Positions 45,713 through 57,790 of a stretch of 64,000 nucleotides of DNA are shown in pieces. The stretch spans positions 682,001 through 746,000 of the forward strand of contig OZ025662.1 in the NCBI GenBank assembly GCA_964019335.1, in the 5' to 3' direction. Source of the stretch: Diplonema japonicum. Lineage: Eukaryota > Euglenozoa > Diplonemea > Diplonemida > Diplonemidae. Below the pieces are notes generated by a model. It saw nothing but the letters and a program-made list of their open reading frames with translations. It was not told where the DNA came from and made no database searches. Positions within the stretch are counted from its first letter, which is position 1; every line of letters begins with the position of its first letter. A program made the position numbers and the translations under genes.

Positions 45713-46316
45713 TTTTTCCCCAAAACCCGTCCTTTAATGGTTAAAAAGAAGAAAAAAAAAAAGAAATATATTATACTGTCCTTTCTTCTCATTCTCTATT
45801 TTTTTTTTTTTTTTTTTTTACTAAGAATTGTTTCTTTATTTTTATTCTTTATTCTACATTTCTATTTTCTTTTCTCCCTTCCTTTCCCCCTCCCTGAATT
45901 TAACAAGATGAAAAAAAAAAACAAAAAAAAAAGTTTTAAGAAAAAAAGAGCCCTTAGGAGCTCTGTGCAAGGGCTCATCTTTTCCCCCTTTCTTCTTTTC
46001 TCGACAGGGTGGGAAAGACAAAAGCAAAAAAAAGAAAAAAAAAGACAAAAAGAAAAGAAAAAGAAGTAACTAACACAGGGTCGGAAGAAATTAACAATTT
46101 TCTTGGACCCGGAGAACGAAAAGAAAAGAAAAGAAAAAAAGAAGAGAGCGGTCTGCAACATCCACTTCTTTTTCGCTTACTTTAAGAAGATGCCATAAAA
46201 GAAGGGGGAAAAAAAAAAAAAAAGGAAGAAAAAAAAAAGAAAACCCAATGTTTATGACTCTGGTTCAGTCACAACTTAAGCAGAGAAAAGAGAGGGAAAA
46301 AATAATCCAATTTAAA

Positions 46317-46601
46317 TTTAACCCATAAAGGGCCGCTGTTTTTGGTCTAAAAAGTCGATTTTGAACTTTTCGTTCTGACAATAATAAATGGCAAAGGGTG
46401 GAGTTATAAGGTGTCTAACCATAAGATTGCGCCCTTTAGCCATTCTGCCCACCCGCGATAGCCTCTTAATAGGGCCGCTCTGTATAGCACTAAAGATGCC
46501 TTAGCAGAATTAAAAAGTTTTTTGCGGGCCGTTGCTAACCACTTCGTTCCTATCATGGTGAATTTTTTTTTGACTGATAAATTAACTCCAGTCCTTTATG
46601 G

Positions 46602-46608
<7 letters not shown>
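46317..46608. mobile_element. Short inverted-repeat element (MITE-like)
   Basis: The 12-bp perfect terminal inverted repeat AACCCATAAAGG (46320-46331) pairs with CCTTTATGGGTT (46593-46604). It is flanked by TTTAAA-like sequence on both sides and encloses about 285 bp with no ORF. The inside is of higher complexity than the surrounding DNA. Consistent with a non-autonomous DNA transposon; no transposase or target-site duplication can be proved. Confidence 0.45.
46524..46571 (+). repeat. 44-bp dispersed repeat, copy 1
   Basis: GCGGGCCGTTGCTAACCACT followed by TCGTTCCTATCATGGTGAA and a T run. It matches 47618-47661 with one substitution (ATGG/ATAG). It lies within the inverted-repeat element. 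Confidence 0.7.
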
Positions 46609-46659
<51 letters not shown>

Positions 46660-47617
46660 AAACGCTGTAAAAAACGAAAAAAGAAGACTGATAAATGTTC
46701 TGGAATTTTTTCAGGCCAAACCATTTTGTGTCTAGAGATAAGTTGACGACTGGAAAAGTGTTTTTTTTTTCTTTTTTTTTTTTTTTTTTGCTGTGGGAAT
46801 TGGTCAGTCCTGATGGCTTCCGTTCGGCGTTTGTCAAGTCCCATATTTTTCACTTTACAGATAAAAAAAAGAAAAAAAAAGATTTCTTGTCAGCTTGCCA
46901 ACTTTTTTTTTTCCCCCTCTTCCTTTTCTTCCCCATGAGGGAATGGAAAAGAAAACCCGGCTTTTTGACGGTTTATTTTTCGCCCTCAAGGGAGTTGAAA
47001 AGCCCCCCCTCTTTTGTGTGAGGCAGCTCCTCACACTATAAAAAAAAAAAAAAAAAAAAGAAAGTTTTAATAAAATTTTAGATTTCGGGGAAAAGAACTT
47101 TTAGGGAACACTGCTGCGCGGGAGCAAAAAAAAAAAAGTTTTTTTTTTTTTTTTTTGGAAACAACTGTACCCGAGATTGTGTACCCCTTTCGTATGCTGT
47201 TTTTAGTCATTGTTTTGTAGTACTGCAGGGAGGTGACGATGAAGGAGGAGGCACCACACCAAAACAGCCGGAGGGGTTGGGGACAAGGTCACGGGTCAGA
47301 TTTTATGCTATGCGGGGAATATAAGCCCCTAGGTGCATGTGTAAAAAGAAAAAATAAATAAAAAATGAAATCTTACCTCCCTTTTTTTTTTTTTTTTCGC
47401 CCATCGTTGGGTCCACTTGTGGGGAGCTTCGACTTTTTGCTCAGAGGCTCGGCACAAACATTGCATTAAAAAAAAAGGAGGGGGGAACATCTCGTGTTGA
47501 GATAGCAGCATAATCGCATATTAAATGGAGTAACCAAACATCTCTTCTCTTCAAAAAGCTTTTTTGTGCAGGGAACGACCCAACAAGGGAGCATCATAAG
47601 GTAGGCACGCCACCGCG

Positions 47618-47661
47618 GCGGGCCGTTGCTAACCACTTCGTTCCTATCATAGTGAATTTTT
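47618..47661 (+). repeat. 44-bp dispersed repeat, copy 2
   Basis: Second copy of the 46524 segment, again followed by a T run. Its upstream flank is different (CACGCCACCGCG), so the shared part probably ends at its 5' side like a truncated retroelement tail. Confidence 0.7.
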
Positions 47662-47970
47662 TTCTTTGCGACAAAGTAATCAGCTTTGGCAGGCTCTTTT
47701 TTTATTTTTTTTTACACAGGGATGCTCTCTCTTCGCCCGTGGAGAGATCTAGAATCGAAAAAAAAAAAAAAAAAAAGAAAGTGAGCAAGAAGTTTGAATT
47801 TTAACTGTAAAACATGAAAGAGGGCGTGGGTAGACGGGCCCTATATTTCTCCTTGGGGACCCGTGTTTCCTCCCCCCTTTTTTTTATCTTTCTTCCTCTT
47901 CCTCTCTTTTCTAAGGGGTGTTTTCGCAGCTTTACTTTTACTCATCGTTTTTTATTTTATTTTATTTCCA

Positions 47971-48029
47971 AAGGGCGCCGCCAACACCGGCCTCCTTTAA
48001 CTCATATATTTTATTTTATTTTATTTTTT
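47971..48029 (+). repeat. Retroelement 3'-tail repeat, type C copy 1
   Basis: AAGGGCGCCGCCAACACCGG then CCTCCTTTAACTCATATATT and TTTTA repeats. The last part matches the type B tail (TTCCTTTAACTCATATAT). It probably marks the 3' end of a related non-LTR family. Confidence 0.6.
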
Positions 48030-49005
48030 TTATCCTTCACGTTTCAAGCAAAGGAATAAGTAGCCTTTCTGAGATCCCCTCTTTTTTTTCTCTCTCTCTT
48101 TTTTTTGTTTTATTGTTATTATTTTAAAAAAAGAGGGGAAAAAAAAGTAAAGAAGACATCACGGCGCAACAGGGTTCCACTGCTCGTTCCCTTCTTAGCT
48201 GAAGATCTGTCATTCCGCATTTGAGCAGTAAGTCTATCTTGAAAAAGTGGCACATGATGCATATAAAAATGAACGCCTTTTTTTTCTTTTTTTGAGCTCG
48301 GCGGAGAGCCAAGAGGCAGAGCCGTGTATAGCATGTGGCCCCTTAATGTTACAAGATTGAATTATATATATATATTTTTTTTTTTATCTTCTTCCTCCCC
48401 TCGAGAACACGAAAATAAATAATTTGGCTCTGCTTCTTATTTTTTTCTCCCTTTTTTTTTTTTTTTAAAAAAAAAGGCACGATTGGGAAAAGCACCATCA
48501 GGCAGGTGCGTGCTAACCCATGCCGCCTGACTAATTTCTTTCTTCTTCTTTGGAAGACAAGAATACTGTAAAAAGAAAAAAGGTAGGAGGGGGGTAAGAA
48601 GAAGAAAAAAAGGAATTGCCTATATGTGGTACTACGCCTTTGAGTGGCCCATTCTTTTTTTTCTTCTCATTTTTTTTTCTTCATTTTCTTCTTCCCGCTT
48701 CTTCTGGAATACAATAGAAAAAGCGTTCTAGGACTGCCTTTCATTTTTTTTCTTTTTTTTTTGAATTTTCTTCCCCCCCCCCTCCCCCCTAATTAACCCC
48801 CTAAGGAGGGGGGCACCATCAGCCATACAGAATTTTTGGAAAAGGCCAACGTGCCTGTGTGAAGTCTTTTATTTTTATTTTTGATACTTACAAAAAAAAA
48901 AAAAGAAAAAATGAATCAAAAGCCTCTCTCGGAGCCCGATAAAAATTGGGGGGGGACGGAAAAAATGGCAATTTTCAAATTTTCCGGGCCAATATATATT
49001 TTTTC

Positions 49006-49047
49006 AGGGGCGTCTCACAAAGACTTCCTTTAACTCATATATATATT
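49006..49047 (+). repeat. Retroelement 3'-tail repeat, type B copy 2
   Basis: GGGGCGTCTCACAAAGACTT then CCTTTAACTCATATATATAT, identical over about 40 bp to the tail at 3929-3966. No RT sequence lies upstream, so this is a severely truncated insertion. Confidence 0.75.
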
Positions 49048-49167
49048 TTCTTGGTGAGCTGGTTAGCATTTTTTTTTCTCTCTTTTTTTCCCCCCCTCCC
49101 GAAAAAAACGGCAACAAATTATTTTTCAAAAAAAGAAAAAAAAGGTGGAATGACTTTTTATTTTTTA

Positions 49168-49216
49168 AAGGGCGCCGCCAACACCGGCCTCCTTTAACTC
49201 ATATATATTTTTTTAT
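49168..49216 (+). repeat. Retroelement 3'-tail repeat, type C copy 2
   Basis: Same 39-bp core as 47971-48009 (GGGCGCCGCCAACACCGGCC), followed by TCCTTTAACTCATATATATT and a T run. Confidence 0.65.
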
Positions 49217-52200
49217 TTTCTAAACCATTCAATACTTTAACAACACCGATGCACCTCTCTTTGGTAGCAATGGGGATCTTGTGCAAGGTGATTCCCCCCC
49301 CCCTTTTTTTTCACTCTTTCATCGCAGGGTTACCCACTTTTTTTTCCTTTTTTTTTTGGTGTCAGATCCTGCGGAATCTTGTAGTTGTTCACCCAACAAA
49401 TTAATTTAAAAAAAAAAAAGAAAAAAAGAAGAAAAAAAGAAGATGATCTTAGGTGAAACATTGCTCCCCCTTTTTTAAGCAATTCACCTTTTTTGTTTTT
49501 TTTTTTTTTTGTTTTTGTTTCTCTACCACCTTGGTCAATCTGTACTTATTCCCACCGCTACCCCGAAGGGAAAAAAGAAAAAAAAAAAAGAAAAGAAAAA
49601 AAGAAAGAGACGGACATAGTACATACATTTTTTTTTTTTGAAAGTGGTCACCAGCTGTTGTGACAAAAAAAGATTTTTTTTTCCCCCTCTTCCTTTAGAC
49701 AGGGCGATCACTGAAAAGAAAAGAAAAAAAAAAAAGAATACATTTAAAAAATTTGATATCATACCCCACACCAATCAAGAAAGTTGTTTATTTGCCTCCC
49801 TTACCACAACCAGTGCTATCATTCATTTCTCCTCTGCAAACGCATTTCATAGGCGGAATTATTCTATAAAAGGTCACCCCCCCCTTTTTTTTCAGCACCC
49901 GCACTGAGCGCGTACCCAAAAGTGGTAGCAATGAATTATAAAAAAAAGAAAAAACGGAAGGAGGATGAAAATGGGCGGGGAAAAAAATAATATAAATGCA
50001 GTTGGATAAATCTCTCTCCCCCCCCCCCCCAAGAAAGAAAGAAAAAAAGAAGAATGTGCAACAATATTATTTTTTCCCCCCCTCCAACTTTTTGTTAAAT
50101 TCTGGTTTAAAGAAAAGGTTGAGTGCAAGGTTCCCCTCCCCCCCCCCTTTTTTTTGTTTTAACAAAACAAGAACTTGCCAAGATTTTTCTTTTTTTTTTG
50201 TTTGAAGAATTTCTTGTTGATTGCAAAATGATCTTAGGTAGGTTTTCATTCTCTCTCTCCCCATTTTTTTTGCCCTCCCCCCCCCCCTTCCTACGCCCCT
50301 CCCCCCTATGTTCACGTTAAAATAGATAAAATCGCGATAAGAAAAAAAAGAAGAACTATTGATTTCTTTCCACCCCCTTGTTTGCCCCCCCCCCCCCCTC
50401 CCCCCACCACCAACCAAAAAATAAAAAAGTTTTTTTTTTCGCACATCAATCAACCCATACCTTTTTTTAAAAAAAGTTTTTTATAAAAGATTTTTTTTTA
50501 GCCCTCCTCTATTCATACATTTACATGCTGTACACGATGTCAGTCAGGGAGAAGTTAAAAAAGATTTTTATTTAAAAAAAAAAAGAAGAAAAAGAAAAAA
50601 AAAAGAAAATGCGGGAGAAAAGGAAAAAAGTCATATACAAAATAAAAAAAAACCTTCTACGAAAAGAAATTCAGTTTTTTAATCAGCGATTTTGAATCTT
50701 AAAATAAATTTTTTTTAACACGAACTGCGGGCGCTTATCCTTCTATTCTCCTCGGCACACTGCTTACAGACGACTGACTACACGTAGTTTCTTGCAACGA
50801 AAAAAAAAAAATAATAATAATAAGAGAAAGAAAAGAAAAGGTCTGTCTGCGTGGCGTGCTTCCCCCCATCCCTCCCTCCATAGCTCCTCTCTTTCCAAGA
50901 AAAAGAAGAGATTTAAAAAAAAAAAAAAAAAAAGAAAAAGGAAGAAGAAATATGAGTTCACTCCTGTCTACACCGTTTCAATAATGAAAAATACGATTTG
51001 TTTTTTTTTTTTATTTTATTGTCACACTCATAGTGAAACAAGCATAAAGACTGGTTGGAAGGTACCCTAGGATGCGGCACAGGGGGCAAAGTAAGTTTCC
51101 CTGAGGAGCAGGCACTACGTCCTGACAGTACTACAACAAGCTCACATTCTTGAGCATTTTCGTTTATGATTGCATGAAATTTTTAAAACAAAAAAAAAAA
51201 AAAAAAAAAAAGAATTAAAAAATTGTTGAAACACCATTGTTGGCGAGACTCATTTTTTTTTTTTTTTTTTTTTTTTTGGCCCTTCTTTTTTTTTTTTTTA
51301 TTATTGTTCTTCCCTCAACATCTTCTTTAGGCATTTCAAAACAAGCAAAAGAGAGAAATAGGAGACATACATTTTTTTTTTTTTTTTTTTTTTTTTCCAT
51401 AAAAGAGAGAGAAAAAAAAAAAAGGAAAAAAGATTGTGGCAACCCACGGCCCTGCTGCATGTAGAACAATGGCCACTCTCCCTTTTTTTCTTCTCCCCAC
51501 CTCTTCAAATCCCCACTCACTTCACTTTGCATCTTTTGCCTTCAAAGGATAGAGGGAGCAGGGGGAGCTAAGCAGTGATTTGTCTAAACAAAAGAATAAG
51601 GGTTGCTGCGATAACCTCCCGAAAAGTGATATCATTTTGTTTTATTTTATTTTCCTTCCCTTCCTCCCCTTCCCCTACCAAAGAAGACGCGGTCTGTGTT
51701 TTAAAAACTATGAATTTTAGAAAGTTCATTTTCTTCTTTTCCTTTTTATCCCCACCCCCCTCAAGATATGGACTGGCCTTCCCTTCCTTTTGGCTGCTTC
51801 AGATAACTCCTATTTGTTTTTGGGAAGATGATCAACAAATCTGAGACCTTTTTTTTTTTGAACATATTGACAATTAAAGAAAATGTTATTTGGTAGAGTC
51901 CTCAAACTTCTAGGTCCCTGCGAAGCCTCTGATGAATTTCTGTGGTGTTTTTTTTTTTTTTTTTATTCTATCTGTCTGTGACTCTTGATGACTTTTGGTC
52001 AATTAGAAATTTTAAAAAAAAAAGAATAATAATAATAAAAAGAGTTGGTCCCCTCGTTCTCATTACACAAAAAAAAAGATAAAGTTTTTTTTTTTTTCAT
52101 TTTGCACCTTAAGTTGTAACCGGCTGCACACAAAAAAAAAGGGGGGGGGGGAGGGATGAAACAAAGAAAGAACGAGTAATCTCTTTTTATTAGGTAAGAT

Positions 52201-52631
52201 TCGCAACCTGTTGTCCCCCCCCTCCCCCCTCCCCGAAACAAGGATTTATTTGCCTTTTTTTTTGACTTTTTGCCTCCTTCCCCAACATCAGGAATGTGCT
52301 CCTCATCACGAGTTTGTTTCAATGTAATCTCAAACATACATGTGAGGATGAAAAAGAAAGAAGGGGGGGGGGGGAGAAATGAAAACACAACTTAAGAAAC
52401 ATCCTGCTGAATAGGGGGGGGCATTCCAGGGAGAGCACCCTCTTCTCCCTCCCCAATGCAAGGAATCAAAAATAACAGAGAAGCGGAAAAGAGAAAAACA
52501 AAAAGAAATCTTCTTCTCTATTTTCTTTTCTGCTACTGCTCCCCCCCCCCCACTAAAATTCCGGATCTATTTTTGCTCTCAGTTTTCCCCTCCACGTCTT
52601 TTACATGATGCGATTTCTTTTCCCTTTCATT

Positions 52632-52664
<33 letters not shown>

Positions 52665-53343
52665 CATAGACCTCTGACTCCCTCTTTTTTCTTTTTGTAG
52701 AGAGGGCAGCAACAACAAAGAGCAGCGGTATGGGGGAGGGGGAGGAGGTTGCACAGTGATGTAGTTGCTGCTTCTTGCACTTTCTCTCCCTCCATTATAA
52801 TGAAAGAAAAATGTGAAATTAAAAAAAAAAAAAAAAGATTAACTATTTTATTTAGTGAATATAAGATCTCCTGTGATTTCACGCGAGTGTAATAACATTT
52901 AACGAGTCAAAATTGCCACCACAAGTGACATCATCAAACTTTATATTCACATTACGTTGCTTTATATAACGACAGCAGAATTTGAGTGTGTAGGGGTGGC
53001 GGTGGTACAAATTACAACCAAGCCGTCCGGGTTCATTAGCTACAGAATAAAATCCTCTTTTTTCGGGCAGGTGGAAGGGGGCGAACCCAGCTGCGGCCGC
53101 CTCTTGTGCAGTCGGCTTGTCGCCCATCCCAAAGGAACCTTTGTAGGTATTTTAGGAGGGTTTTGCTGAAATTAGGCCCGTGAAAATAAAGTCAGGAATG
53201 AAATTGAGAATAAAAGTGAATTTCTGATTTTCACTTTCCACACACGAAAGTTTTGCTGAAGTTAGATAAAAGAAAATTAAAAAAAAAAAAAAAAAACGAA
53301 ATAATAATAATGGTCCCTTCCTTTTTCTTTCGTATTTTGTCGC

Positions 53344-53379
<36 letters not shown>

Positions 53380-54893
53380 CCAAAAAGATTTTTTTTTTCT
53401 CTGAATTTTTACTACGGTGAGCACCCACCCGCACACCAAAATTTATCAAATGTGTAGTTTGGGAAGCAGTGAGGCCTGGGTGGGCCCTCTGTTTTCCGAG
53501 AATAAGAATTGGGGGAAAAGAAAAAAAAAAAAAAAAAAAAAAGAAAAGAGAAGAAATTCATGTCACCTTCCAAAATATATTTTTCTACTTTTCCAACTCA
53601 ACTCAACTCAACTCAATTTAACTTAACTCTTCGTGCTTTTATTTATTTATTTTTTTTCTCTTTTTTTCCCTCTGATTTTCTTTTCAGTGGCCACTTGCTC
53701 CCTTTCTTTTTTTCCGTTTTAAAGAAAAAAATGAAGGAAAAAAGTAAAAAGAAAAAAAAGGGTTGCACTAAATGTAAAAATTGTTTGAGAAAAATAGACA
53801 GTATATCAAAAGGATCCATGAAAACGGCGAAATGTCAAAAAATGTAACCTTTCCTACTTATTGGTGAATCTTGATGCAGAAAGGACAGCTATACTAAAAC
53901 AAAGAAAAAGAAGAAGTTTTGTGATACGGGAAAAAGGAAGGTTAAAACACAAAAAGAAGAAATAAAGGAGGGTCTCCTTGTCTTTTCTTTTTTTTTTTCT
54001 TCAACCCCCTTCTCCTGTTCTATCTCTCGTGGTTCTCGTGGTTATATTTTGAGTGCTAGTTCTTATTTTCTCTCCCCCACCCCCTTCTAATTCCCATCAA
54101 ATTTATAAAATGGGATCAAAGACAAAAAAGAAAAGAAAAAAAAAAAAGCACAAAAAAAAGGAAAGTTTTTTCTTAAACTATTTTTTTTTATTCCCCCACA
54201 CCCCTTTGTTTCATTTCTATTTTTTTTGATTTTTTTTTTTCCCTTGTTTTTTTTTCGTTTTTTTTTTTGTTTTTTTTTATTCCCTCTGGAAAAAGAAGAA
54301 AATTAATAATTGTTCTTTTCCCCCCCAAAAAAAAACCCCATTATCGGGGCATAAGACTTTGCCTTGATGAAACACTGTCTCCTCTGATTTGAGGGGGAAA
54401 AAAAGAAAGTGAATTAAAGGAGGGTTTCTCAAATAACCTCCTTTTTGTGAAAGATGTTTTTTTTTCGAAGATGTTTTTTTTTTTGTAAAGATTAACAGAG
54501 TAAAAAAGACAATTTAAAAAAAAGGAAACTGTTCAGAACTAGCAGTAAAACAAAATGCTATAGATAGTTTTTTTTTTCTTTTTTTTATTGGTTCAAAAAA
54601 AAGGGGGAAAACAAAAGGGAACTACTATTTCTTTTTAATCAAATACAAAAATATGGTGATCAACTGTATTCTTTATGCCGAGTAAGGATTTACAACTGCA
54701 GGTTTTACCTTTGCGTTTTCCCCCTTTGCTCGAGCGAAAAACGAAAACTACCAGTTTTACCATAATATTTTGGACAGGCCCTGCGACTCACTTTTGAGTC
54801 CCTGTCCGGATATATATTTATATATATTATTTATCATGTTAAACAGTCCAAAAGAAAAAAAAGAAAAAAAAAAAAAAGAAGAATTTATTATTT

Positions 54894-54951
54894 GGTGCAG
54901 GTAGTGCATGAGAACAAGGGGGCGTCTCACAAAGACTTCCTTTAACTCATA
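54894..54951 (+). repeat. Retroelement 3'-tail repeat, type B copy 3 (split by a TIR element)
   Basis: Begins with GGTGCAGGTAG, the last codons and stop of the RT ORF as at 3902-3912, then the type B tail to CTCATAT. The tail is interrupted by the TIR element; ATATATTATT resumes at about 55658. Confidence 0.7.
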
Positions 54952-54952
54952 T

Positions 54953-55657
54953 GAGCTCGTCCGGAAGAAAATGTCAACAAATGACCCTCCTATGCGGCGG
55001 AAAACCCCCGTTAAATTTCTAAGTAGAAATCCGACACCACTTTGTGTGCAGAAATGCAGTCTAAGCTTGATCAAAATGCTCGCCGCTTTGTTTTATTTTT
55101 AAAACGCGCGTGCAAAAACATGTTTTTTAGAATGGTTTTTGGCAAACGATTCAATTTGGAAGTTACAAATAACCCGGACTCCATTTTTTATTATTGGGGG
55201 ACCAATGTTTCCAACCTCCCTGTGGTGGTTCCTGGTAATTGTGGTTTGGAGAAACACAAGCGAAAGGGAAACTCTCGTTCTAAAGCCGTACACGTGGGGA
55301 AACCTGGACGGGGGTGGAGAGCCCACCCTACGCGTGGCGCCAGTTAGCATCGCCCTCAACGGAGAGTCCCTTATCCCATTACATCGAACAAGGAGGTGGC
55401 TTCACCAGTTCAGGCAAGTAGCCTCCCCGCGGCATCGTGCCAGTGAAGCAAGCCTCCCACAACTCTCTCCCAGGGGTCACAAGTGCGCTTGATCACCAAT
55501 TGTATGCACCCTAGATGCTGCATTTTAAGCAATAAAATTGCATTTTAAACATTTTTCGCCGTTTTTCTGACCTCTATTTTTCGCTTCCCGGGGGCAGCCG
55601 GTTGCAAAGCCTGCCACCCTCATGGCAAAGTGTTGACATTTTCGTCCGGACGAGCTC
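54953..55657. mobile_element. DNA transposon-like element with 27-bp terminal inverted repeats
   Basis: GAGCTCGTCCGG...TGTCAACA at 54953-54979 is repeated inverted at 55631-55657 with a single mismatch. The element (about 705 bp) sits inside a retroelement tail, with AT/TA bases duplicated at the edges, possibly a TA target site. Base composition is more complex than the surroundings. Short frames inside (for example 55139-55492, 117 codons) have no recognisable transposase motif, so it is probably non-autonomous. Confidence 0.65.
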
Positions 55658-56574
55658 ATATATTATTTCTTATATTTTTAATTTTCTTCCTTAACTTGCC
55701 TCCCATGTTTAACCCTTTCTCCAAAAGACATCTCCCCTAATAAAAAAAAAAAAAAAAAAAAAAAAAAACAACAACTTGTTTTTTCCCCCTCTCTCTTCCT
55801 CTGGCAAACCTCTCTTGAGACCCGCTCTCTGTTGTTTTTTATTTTCTCTTTTTTTTTTTATTTTATTTTATTTTTTATTTTGTCATCAAGGCTAATGTGG
55901 TAAAGCTCGATTTCTTTTTTTTTTCATTGTTGGCAAAAGGTGTGTGGGGTATATAATGGGTTCTTTCTTAATCCATTTCTTTTTTTTTTCTTTCGTTTTT
56001 TACTTTATTTTAATCATTGCCTAGTACTGCACATCAACGAGTGTCATAGAATTCCCCAGAGCAACGTGAGTGATGGAGTACTTTGATTTCCGTTTCCTTT
56101 TTTTCCTTTGAAAAATCACACAAAGAAATAAAAAAATAAAAAATAAAAAATATATACATGAGCCCCTTTCAGAGGGTACTAACATGGCCTTGTTGCAAAA
56201 AAAGAAAAAAGAAAATAATAAATAAATTAAAAAAAAGGAAAAATAAAAATAAAATAACCTTCCAGCTATTCCCCCTTTCTTGCTAAGGTTTTCAATACGC
56301 AATTTCAAAAACATCTTATGCAGCAACTTACTTAAGCAGGCTCATATAAAAAAAAGAAAACAAACAATTCATATAGCAAGAGAACGGGCCGCCACACACC
56401 CCTCCCCCTTCCTTTCTTTTTAAACAGCACTTCAAGTTCCTGAATGTGAAAATGCCCGGAAAAGACAAGACACTTCTTTTCCTCCCTTTTTTTTAAGCCA
56501 TTGGAGATTGGGGGTGGGGGGGGGGGGGGGGGGGAGGAGGATGTCTTTTTTTCCCTTTTTTTTTCCAAAATGAA

Positions 56575-56708
56575 GTGCTGTTTTCTCTACCTTTCTCTTT
56601 TTTATTTATTTTTTTTCTTCCTTATTTTTCTTTTCTTTCTTTCCTTTTTTTTTTCACTTTGTTTCAAACCAAATACCACCACCACCCCCGCCCCCCCCCT
56701 CCCCTCAG
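56575..56708 (+). promoter_or_regulatory. Putative spliced-leader acceptor with long pyrimidine tract
   Basis: An almost uninterrupted C/T tract, then CCCCTCAG ending at 56708; the selenoprotein ATG is at 56716. One of the clearest trans-splice-like acceptors in the window. Confidence 0.55.
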
Positions 56709-56715
56709 GAGCACA

Positions 56716-57726
56716 ATGGAATCTGTTGTGAATGTCACTATTGTATTAAACAACAAGAAGCGCAAGTCGGTGGTGACAACAGCCCACCCCACTGAGTCCA
56801 TAGAGACTGTGGTAGAGAGAGCAGTAGCAGAGGGGCTGCAGGAGGTTCACAACGCGGTGACGACAACAACCCTTGACGAGGGCATCACAGGCACTGCAGG
56901 GACACACAGATGCGTTGAAGCGAAAGTCACACGCCAGCTCCACCACGACAAGATTGAAAGATCTCTTGTGATGAAGATGTTCGCACGCGAGAACGAGCTG
57001 CGCACCTGCAAGGAGACACAGGATGCTTACTCGGCACATGAAACACCCTTCAACAGCGGTGTGACAGAGCAGCTCCAAAGGGACCTTCTGTGGGAGTATG
57101 ACATCCCCGCCAACGACGAGGCCCTTGATGTCTGGCAGACGCAGAGGTGGTACCACCGTGACGACCCAGAGGTGCAGGCCATCCCATTGTACATCAAGTA
57201 CGACATCTCACGTGAGGGGGACCTCCGTGTCGGCGATGCGATGGTCGATGCACACCTTGTCTCGTGCAAAGGGGCTGACACTGTGCTGAGCTCCTTCATG
57301 AAGGACAACAGACCCCTTATTGTTCTTGGGGGTTCCTACTCTTGACCCCCCTTCAGGGTGTGGGCGTCCTTCTGGAACGAGCTGTACCAGAAGTGGGCCC
57401 CGCTCGCGGACTTTCTTCACGTTTACATTTATGAAGCCCATGCATCCGACCAGTGGCCCTTGGGGAACAGGGTCTCATTCATCCAGCACCCCACACAGGA
57501 GTACAGGATACAGTGCGCGGAGCAGTGCCGGAAGGACCTGCAGGTGGCCATGCCCACCGTCACGGACCGCATCGACAACGACTTCAACAACAAGTACGCC
57601 TCGTGGCCTGAGCGCTTTTACATCTTCTTGAACAAGAAGATCGAATACATTGCGTACCCTAAAGAAGCCTGCTACGACCCGAATGAGATCAGCGACTGGC
57701 TGACTGCGTGGCACGCAAAGCAGTGA
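56716..57726 (+). CDS. Deiodinase-like selenoprotein (in-frame TGA = Sec210)
   Basis: The frame from ATG 56716 reaches a TGA at 57343-57345 and continues in the same frame to a TGA at 57724-57726, giving 336 aa if the first TGA is selenocysteine. The context RPLIVLGGSYS-U-PPFRVWASFWNELYQ, followed by FLHVYIYEAHASDQWPLG, matches the iodothyronine-deiodinase family (SCTUPPF...; VYIEEAHPSDGW). That family has a thioredoxin fold with Sec at the redox centre. The C-terminal half keeps RFYIFLNKKIEYIAYPKEACYDPNEI. The N-terminal ~180 residues are extra and not recognised. The substrate in a protist is unknown; a thyroid role is not implied. Confidence 0.85.
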
Positions 57727-57790
57727 CCGGAAGGTGCCTTGCACGGTGCTTGTGACGGCCACGTCTAGGGCGCACCTTTCTTAACCAACT

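Larger units (their letters stand above)
44433..56715. other. 12.3-kb gene-poor region of homopolymers and transposon remnants
   Basis: No convincing protein-coding gene. The DNA is dominated by T(n), A(n), C(n) and mixed purine/pyrimidine tracts. Recognisable islands are listed separately: a structured GC-rich island (45597-45712), an inverted-repeat element (46317-46608), a duplicated 44-bp segment, retroelement 3' tails (47971, 49006, 49168, 54894) and a 27-bp TIR element (54953-55657). A moderate-GC patch 52880-53170 and another at 48120-48330 have no identifiable content. The final 140 bp is a pyrimidine tract serving the next gene. Confidence 0.7.

Noticed and set aside
52879-53127. Minus-strand 82-codon ORF in the gene-poor region
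   Set aside because: Short, no domain, wrong strand relative to every other gene, no acceptor-like site.
54908-55492. Protein-coding gene (transposase) inside the TIR element
   Set aside because: Three short overlapping frames without DDE/D motifs or recognisable homology; composition fits non-coding.
57343-57345. TGA as a true stop ending a 209-aa protein
   Set aside because: Deiodinase homology continues in the same frame directly after the TGA, at the known Sec position.
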